In this document: one piece after another, positions 58,001 to 64,000 of the stretch
Position numbering within the stretch: the stretch's first letter is position 1
Layout of the letters: every line of letters begins with the position of its first letter
Source: Parachlorella kessleri
Taxonomy: Eukaryota; Chlorophyta; Trebouxiophyceae; Chlorellales; Chlorellaceae
Direction of reading: 5' to 3'
Assembly (NCBI GenBank): GCA_001598975.1
Contig: BBXU01002174.1
Location: 1-64,000, forward strand
DNA length: 64,000 bases
Notes under the pieces: generated by a model
What the model was told of the DNA's origin: nothing
The model's database searches: none
The model's input: only the letters and a program-made list of their open reading frames with translations
Program-made: the position numbers and the translations under genes

Positions 58001-58082
58001 CGTAGATGGTCTTGTTGACATCTGGCCTGGGCGGGTAAGTGCGGGGAGAACGGTAGTCATCCCCGTTGTATCTATCCCCCAT
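52002..58082 (-). CDS. RRM, RGG and RS-rich RNA-binding protein with coiled-coil C-terminus
   Basis: This is probably a nuclear RNA-processing factor of SR-like type. Exons are 58082-57918, 57615-57515, 56272-56177, 55749-55555, 55162-55037, 54793-54708, 54337-54258, 53990-53889, 53503-53328, 52806-52710, 52465-52330 and 52132-52002, totalling 1491 nt or 496 aa with all phases consistent. The RRM (about residues 25-105) has RNP2 (IYVGNL) and RNP1 (KGFCFVSF). A Gly/Arg/Tyr-rich segment (about 125-175) ends in SPRRSRSPPR. Then come an acidic-basic RS-like stretch (RRRRASPSPSKSR), charged coiled coil (VKALENELKAGKASREKLEA, KEETIRKYRQWLGALLECTT) and a Gly-rich end (KFAPGIKFKLQV). The intron after exon 3 starts with GC. 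No exact orthologue is recognised. Confidence 0.83.
52490..52600 (-). repeat. Copy of an RRM-gene exon 5' edge
   Basis: TAGCTGTGCACCATCTCGTC then ATAGTCCAGGTGCTGCAGGAG duplicates the start of exon 52465-52330 and its acceptor, about 110 nt upstream of it in the transcript. Confidence 0.85.
52880..53327 (-). repeat. Minisatellite made of an RRM-gene exon 3' edge with donor
   Basis: Four tandem copies (starting about 52890, 52995, 53103 and 53212) of the exon end at 53328-53385 each contain CATCACCCACCTGGCCTTGC, then TCATGAAGGCGG-CACCTCC and TTCAGCAGCGCCAGGTCAG. The period is about 105-108 nt. Every copy keeps the reverse complement of a GTGGGTGATG donor and would keep the frame of LALLNEEVAAFMSKA. 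Confidence 0.9.
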
Positions 58083-58879
58083 GATGCGAAGAAGTCAGTG
58101 CGTCCAGGCTAGATAAATGCGGTCCAAAAGCTGTGCAAGCAGCTATGCTCTGTGTTAAACACTCCTGTCAGAGGCAAAAGTGCGGAAAGGAGATGAGGAC
58201 AAGGAACAGCTTGATCAGAATATGGGACTCCAAACCTAGGGCGGGTAGTTAACAGCTGTCCCGCCTAGTATTGCCCACGTAGGTAGGCCATGAAATGCAT
58301 CCAGACAACCTGTGTGTAGCTGCTATGATCTAGTTATTTCCTCTTCTGGCACATGGTCCCAGCGGATTTCATGCGTCTCTGAACGCTGCTTGTCACCTTG
58401 ACCTCAGCGTTGGCAGCCCTTTAGAGGCCTGGGCTGAGCCTGAGCAAAGCAGTGGTACACACTGGCATACCGGACCCGTTGACGTTGGGTTAAGCGTGGG
58501 TGTTTTCTTGTCGGGTTGTCCACTCAAAGGCTTGATCCTGCTGGCTGCAAGAAACCCTTCCGGCATGCACGTACCTTATACAAAAGCCACTGCACAGCAC
58601 CAGTTGAGCTGATGTGTTGACCTACAAAAGGCATCCAGAGCTCATCTGCACCCAGCCAAGGGCAGCCAAGGACCAGCCACACTGGTGTCTGACGTCCTCA
58701 AGATTATTTTGGCCTCTTGACGAGGCCTAGTGGTGCAAGGATCCCTGGCCTAACCCTCTACAAGGACTACAGTTACTCGCCTCGTGCAGACTAACCAGGG
58801 CTGCACATGCAGCTGTCTACTGCTTGCAAAACTCTAAACATGGGGTGCTGCTGCACCACACCTTCACACGTGCTAACTG
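58083..58879. other. Intergenic region
   Basis: This is the promoter side of the RRM gene and the 3' flank of the Tim17-like gene. No gene or repeat is recognised. Confidence 0.55.
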
Positions 58880-60970
58880 CTACTGCTGCTGCACTGTCGG
58901 CTGCCCCACTGGTTGTTGTTGCTGCTGCTGTAGTTGTTGCCTGTTAGACAGGCTTGCCTCAAGCTGGGCTAGAACAGCTGTTGCCGCTGGACTGCTGCTG
59001 CCTTCAGCACCTGTAGAAAAGGAGAGTGGGCAACAATGCAACGCATGAAGTGTGCGTGGATATGTCACTCACTGGGTAGTTGGACAGCTGGATGGGGCTC
59101 CATCCTCCGCCACAGACATACCAGGGCTCACAGCCGCGCAGAAACTATACAAGGCAACTGTGAAGGACCCTCCCTCCTCTGCGTTCGCACTGCCTGCCAC
59201 TATCTTCACGATATACAAGGCCCCTGTGAAAAGCCATATCACATAGATACCAAGGTGAACATGGTATCTGTGATATATGGTGACATCCCATGGGGTCACC
59301 ACCACAGCTTACGCTTCGGCTCCCTCTCATGCACCCAAATGGGCCTATCATCCCGCCGCACCCCCTCGCAAGCTCGAGTAACACCTGATCATGCAAGCCT
59401 GGCATACCTGCAACCAGCCTCCACTATTGACATCACATAGGGGCCCCCCAAACACACCAATCCCCGCACCACTGATTTCCTTGGTCACACCTGTCTTTTG
59501 GAGCTCTTCTCTAGACGAAGGGAAGATCTCTGCCGTGGTCTCCAGCCGCTCGCCAGGCAGCCAGCTGCCAGACCTGTCCCAAAGCAGCCCTGTGGGCACG
59601 CCCACCGCTGCGCCTACGGCAGCCCCCAAGGCCGCCCCGCGCAACCCGCCCACTGCAGGATGAGGGACCATATGTGGGGACGGGCATAGGTGGTGAGCAC
59701 TGGTGTGCTTTGCCGGGGGTGGCCCTGCCCAGCAGGCACCGATTACCAGTGCAGCAGCTGCTGCAAGCCTTGCACTATTGGCACGCATCCAAGAGGCGGG
59801 CTGCAGAGGAGAAGGGCGCCGACAGCTAGGGAGCACAGGCAGCATGAGGGAGCTCGGCCGTCAGCATATCTGCGGTGCTCAGCTACATAGAAACCCAAGC
59901 ATCTGCTACACTCTGCATGCGCTCCCAAACCAAGCACCTCCCAGGATAGCCCAGTGGGAAACCAGGTGGAGCCTATGCTAAATAGCAGAGAGGTTGCAAA
60001 GTACAGGTCACACAGCTTCTAGGAACCATACATGTGTAGATAGCTTCCTGTGCTTACATGAGAAGCCCAGTAGGGACGCAGCGCTGGCGGCGCCAGCTGT
60101 GTGGGAGACCACATTATAGTGGTTGTGGTACACGGCGGTCAGCATCCCCACCCCATAGTATACGGCTGCCAGGCCGCCCAGCCTCAGGCCGCCCCTGCGT
60201 GCATCAAACTGAGGGCTTTCTGAAAGCACGCTGCTGCTGGTTTGTTAAAGCAGGTAGTACTGTGGTGCACGGAAGCATTTCATGTTAGCGAAGAACAGAC
60301 AGCCATGAGAGCCAGAGATGACAGCTTGGCACATAAGTGCGGGGGAATATGCCTCTCAGCATCTTGGAGGCCGTCGAGGGTGTAGTGATACACACGGGGA
60401 CACAGAACTTATGGTAGCATGAAAGCGCAGTAGCAGGCTTGGTGCTCACTTGAGCGCAGCGGATCGCACACGCGACAGCTCCTTGGCTGTCTGAACCCGG
60501 GCTGCAGCCTCACTCTTAGGGGCATCTGGAATGACACACCAGTGGGTTTTTAAAAGAGGCAAAAAATGGGTCACAGGTTGGGCTCGCAGGACCAGCAACG
60601 CAGCTCCCAGATAATGGAAGTCATGGCGAGGCCCCTTGCACACTGGCTAGCCATACAGCGCGAATCAAGCGTGTCCTCGTTTCCACCTTCCATTAAAGGC
60701 TGGGCAGTAACCAAGCAGGCTAGGGCTGAGGCAGTGACCAGAGCCTTGGCAGTGCCTTACAGAGCACCACCTCTGCGGGACGAACGCTGCAGACACTTCA
60801 CAAACCCAGCACACGCACTAGGAGTTGGCGTCAGGCTGCCATGACCAGCAACGCCCACCTGACCCCGCCTTCCCCACCCACTGATATAGTGCTGCCATGG
60901 CTGCTCCAGTGCCTGCTGCCAGCATGGTGTCTGTAGCCCACCCTCTCAGCTGCTGGTGAGCGATTTTTAC
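58880..60970 (-). CDS. Tim17-like multi-spanning membrane protein, TIMMDC1-like (5' end not found)
   Basis: Exons are 60970-60859, 60525-60450, 60215-60058, 59652-59491 and 59010-58880, totalling 639 nt or 212 residues with phases consistent. Glycine-zipper membrane segments are seen: ATDTMLAAGTGAAMAALYQW, GLRLGGLAAVYYGVGMLTAV then NVVSHTAGAASAASLLGF, and GGLRGAALGAAVGAAVGVP. This order, with LRG and a short charged tail after the last helix, resembles TIMMDC1, a mitochondrial complex I assembly factor of the Tim17/22/23 family. Other members of that family remain possible. The C-terminus is Gln-rich (NRQQLQQQQQQ). The first exon is open at its acceptor, so an upstream coding exon is expected but was not identified. 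Otherwise translation would begin at MLAAGTG. Confidence 0.5.
59160..59215 (-). repeat. Dispersed short repeat, reversed
   Basis: CTCCTCTGCGTTCGCACTGC followed by CTGCCACTATC fits the core of the family seen at 41715 and 8830. It lies in an intron of the Tim17-like gene. Confidence 0.6.
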
Positions 60971-62467
60971 CTGAAATCAAAACTACAAGAACGGGTGAGC
61001 AGCCTCTGTAGCTGCAGGGTTCAGTGCTTTGGGTTACGAATGTAAGAAGGCGCCAGGAACGCAAAACAAGGAGAGTGAGGCTCGGACTGCAACGAAAAGT
61101 TGAAACCCTGTCAAGAAACACAGGCAAGGCTTCAAGGACAACAGTTGATGAGTCTGTTTGGTCACTCACAGCCTAGCAAGGCAGACACCATAAATATGCC
61201 ATGGGCTAAATACACTGTGGTCAGGCAAGAGACACACCGTGGTCAGGCAAAGGGTGCAGCCCCCGCACCTGCTCGTCTGTGCCGCCTGGTTGACTGAATA
61301 GCAAATTTACGCGACTCCAACCGGCTGACGAATTAAAAGCGCTGCTGCTGGGTTGAGACATGCTGTTGGTGATGAGTGTTCCTTCACGCTATATACGTGG
61401 CGCACAAATTGAATTTGATCAGCAGTGGATGCTAAGACAGGTCGCAGTTGTTTAGGTTTCTTGTTCAGGAAACAACCCGACCTGGTTCCTGGGGAGGTGC
61501 GGTATCTAGATCCATTTTCGGGTTTTGCGCAGACGGTGGCAGGCATTGCAAACAGAATAGGGGTGATGTGAACTGCACTAGATTTAAGAGGGAAATGCAA
61601 GTGACAGGAAGGGGTCAGACAGCAGTGTGGCGGGTGCCAGCTGCGTCATTAAGCAGGCAGGATAAGAAGGGGGGGCAACAAGCTGCACTAGATTTGTGTT
61701 CCCTTGGAAGTCAGCCTTTGCATGTCCCTGTTCAGCCGCAAGTGCAGACACATTCCATAACTGCCTTCTGCCTAATTGTTCTTCCGAGCCGAAGGCACAA
61801 TGCTCTTTAACAGGGTTTTCACCCTTGCATGCGGTTTGAGTCCCAACCTCCCTGTTCTTTCATGTCCTGTAACACGTCAGGAACATGTCACAACGAATGC
61901 GCTAGACACGGAGGCCGTCTAGTGTTCCGCCACCTCCCCCAACAACACACCAACCGACCGACAAGTCTATCTCAAGCACTGCTATCTGGGATGGACCTCA
62001 CATGACAGCCAAAGACAACAGTTTGCCAGCTGCCAGCTGCGTCAAATTGCAGAGCTGAGACTTCCGAACATCGCCACTTCAAAACCAACAGCACTTCCAG
62101 AAACAACGCTGGACACCCTGCACTGTCCTGGCTCTCCAGCCACGTTTGCCGGTCAAGGCGGCTCACCAGTCGGTCATTCCTCCATTAGTTTCCCCTCGGC
62201 TGGCAGTTGCGTAGTCAAGGTAGGGGACCTGCAGGCAACGTCAGCGCTGTTCATCAACATTAGGACACCCCTGGCCCGCCACCCTCACAGGTGTTTTTTG
62301 GATCAGAAGCAGGGCATCCCCAGCCAGTACACCAAGGGGCCAACCAAGACAAATGTTGGCGACGAGCAGGCAAACCTGACAGCGGGAAGTATAAAACGGC
62401 CTAGGCCCAGCAATCTATCCCACTGTAGACTAGCTACTGCTAGGTGCGTCCCTTGAAGCGTACCTGA
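60971..62467. other. Region without a supported gene
   Basis: It probably contains the missing 5' exon and promoter of the Tim17-like gene. A dispersed repeat at 61590-61690 matches 2745-2850. Otherwise only short frames are seen. Confidence 0.5.
61590..61690 (+). repeat. Dispersed repeat shared with 2745-2850
   Basis: The blocks GGGGTCAGACAGCAG, TGGCGGGTGCCAGCTGCGTC, AGCAGGCAG and ACAAGCTGCA appear in the same order as in the UFD2 intron. A further partial block (GCCAGCTGCGTCAAA) is at about 62030. Confidence 0.7.
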
Positions 62468-63987
62468 TCAAATGTCATTAGCACCACCCCACAAAGGAAT
62501 TGACCGCAGTGCTGCGAGCTGCTTGGCTGTCAGCGGAGCCGCCCTCCTCTCCATGCCCCTGTGGCGCCGCAACTGACGCTTGACCCAGTTCCCCAGCTCG
62601 TGTTCCCCATCCAGCAGCGGCTGCTTTTGGGTGGCCTGCCTGCGTGGCATGCGCCCATGCTGCCGCACAAAGGCCTCCAGCTGCTGTCGCCGCTCCTCCC
62701 ACCGGTCAACCTCATACCAAAACCAGCCAGGAACAGCGGCTAGAGCTGCCAGTTGCTCTGCTGTCAGCGGCGGCTGTTTGGAGGTGCCCCTGCCGCGCCG
62801 CCGCTGTGCATGGCACCACACGCCGAGCTCTCTTTCATTTGGCTGGAAGGGCATAACCTTGCTCTCCTGCGCCCGAGGGAGCCTGCCATGCTGGCGCACA
62901 AAGCCCTCGACCTGCTGGCAGCGCAGCTCCCAAGCAGCCAGGGACCGCACTTCCAGAACCACCCTTGAGTGGCATCCAAGGCGGCAATTTCATCAGCTGA
63001 CAGGGGAGGCTGCTGCTGGCCCTTGTATCTTTGACGCTGCCGCTGAACCCACTGGCCCAGCTCCTGCTCACAAGGCAGCATGGGGTTGCCCAAGCCTGCT
63101 TCTGACCTTGGGAGCCTGCCGTGCTGCTGGCAAAAGGCCTCCACCTCCCCCCGCCACTGCTCCCATGCTTGCTGTGACCACTCTTCCCAGCACCAGCCAG
63201 GTATTCCTTGCAAGGCTGCAATCTGATCAGCTGACAGCGGCGGCTGTCTCTTCCCCTTATAGACCTGCCGCTGCGTATCCACCCACCCACCCAGTTCCTT
63301 CTCGCCAGGCAGACCAGAGTCGCTGCGGCCAAGGTTCACTTTTGGCAGCCCGCCGTGTTGCCGCACAAAGTCCTGGAGCTGCTGGCAGCGAATTTTCCAA
63401 GGTGTTGTCAAGTAATCCCCCCAGCTCCACCCAGGGGTGCGCTCCAGAGCTGCAATACGCTCAGCTGACAGCGCGGGCAGTTCATGGCCCCTGAACTGTT
63501 GTCGTTGCCTGTTCACCCAACGACCGCGCGTCTGCTCGCCTGGCAAGAAAGGACTACTCTTGCCAGCAGTTTTGCGGGGCAGCCTGCCATGCTTCCAGAA
63601 GAACTCCTCCACATCCTGCAGCCGCTCCTCCCAGGGCTTAATAACGGGCTTAGAGGCCCACCACCTCCAGCCAGAAACGGCCTGCAGGGCTGCCCGCTCC
63701 TCAGCTGTCAGTGGCGGCCCCTTGCTGCCCGCCTTGCACCGCTGCTGCTCTGTGCACCACAACCCCAGCGCTTGCTCGCCTGGCAACAGCGGGCCCTGTG
63801 CATCGGCAATGGCACAGGGCACCCGGCCGTGCTGCCGCTGGAAGTCTGCAACCTGCTCACATGTTTGCCACCAGCTTTCGTACCGCTGCTGCTGCTGCTG
63901 CCGCCGCTGGCGCTGCTGCTGTACTGGCGGCTTATTATGGGAGCTGACAGGCTCAACAGACCTGCCACCTCCTCCTGCCAAGGCCAA
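62468..63987 (-). pseudogene. Six helicase-associated (HA) repeats, frameshifted, 5' end outside window
   Basis: Six repeats of about 67 residues carry the HA pattern: W-x5-QL-x2-F-x2-HG-LP, E-LG-W, QR-x-YKG, PPLSAD-x-AAL and a closing GW-W. Examples are VRQHGRLPRAQESK and PGWCWEEWSQQAWEQW. HA domains occur singly in bacterial helicases and as tandem arrays in algae, and may bind nucleic acid. Repeats 1-4 are in one frame down to about 62950. Repeats 5-6 are in another, and one missing base within the GWFW sequence restores continuity. No helicase domain is visible. No ATG lies at the upstream limit, so the gene continues past 64000. An assembly error or a small intron could also explain the shift. 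Confidence 0.75.
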
Positions 63988-64000
63988 CTGAGGAGGACGG

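Noticed and set aside
62580..63494. 304-codon plus-strand frame
   Set aside because: It is antisense to the HA-repeat gene, whose repeats are unmistakable, and has Ala/Pro/Cys-rich shadow composition.

Overview
The window is nuclear DNA of a green alga, most likely a chlorophycean of the Sphaeropleales or Chlamydomonadales. The DNA is GC-rich. Genes are broken into many short exons with GTGAGT-type donors and TGCAG acceptors, introns are long and repeat-laden, and proteins carry Ala/Gln/Ser/Gly homopolymer runs and organelle-type leaders. All gene models here were built by hand: I joined exons only where splice sites and codon phase agree and where the total coding length divides by three. 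They are not transcript-supported.

Layout. (1) 105-4070 (+): C-terminal exons of a UFD2/UBE4-type ubiquitin E4 ligase with its U-box. (2) 4300-22892 (-): five head-to-tail copies of a four-exon mTERF-family gene of about 600 aa each. (3) 23899-31859 (-): a 14-exon membrane-anchored protein with an APP1-like (DUF2183) phosphatidate phosphatase domain. (4) 32372-35614 (-): an ankyrin-like gene and a 5'-truncated tandem duplicate of it. (5) 36365-38837 (+) and 42645-44730 (+): two further mTERF copies in the opposite orientation, flanking an F-box/LRR-like gene (39730-41539, +). (6) 45602-50743 (-): plastid enoyl-ACP reductase (FabI/ENR), with a non-LTR retrotransposon remnant in intron 1. (7) 52002-58082 (-): an RRM-RGG-RS-coiled-coil RNA-binding protein. 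(8) 58880-60970 (-): a Tim17-like membrane protein resembling TIMMDC1. (9) 62468-63987 (-): six helicase-associated (HA) repeats with a frameshift, running off the window.

Two things stand out. The first is a seven-member mTERF array whose paralogues keep the same four-exon architecture, a tiny leader exon spliced in phase 2 (six of seven) and the same exon 3 length (401 nt). They are putative organelle gene regulators, so this looks like an expanding family of nuclear genes acting on an organelle genome. The repeat unit carries an upstream hairpin with a compensatory base change, a fossil of the neighbouring UFD2 gene tail, and a short SINE-like insertion with a CTT tail. The second is a pattern in almost every multi-exon gene here: the last or first 30-60 nt of an exon, together with its splice site, is copied several times in tandem into the neighbouring intron, leaving decoy donors and acceptors. 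Several introns also use GC-AG ends. I know of no standard name for this pattern and regard it as the most unusual feature of the window.
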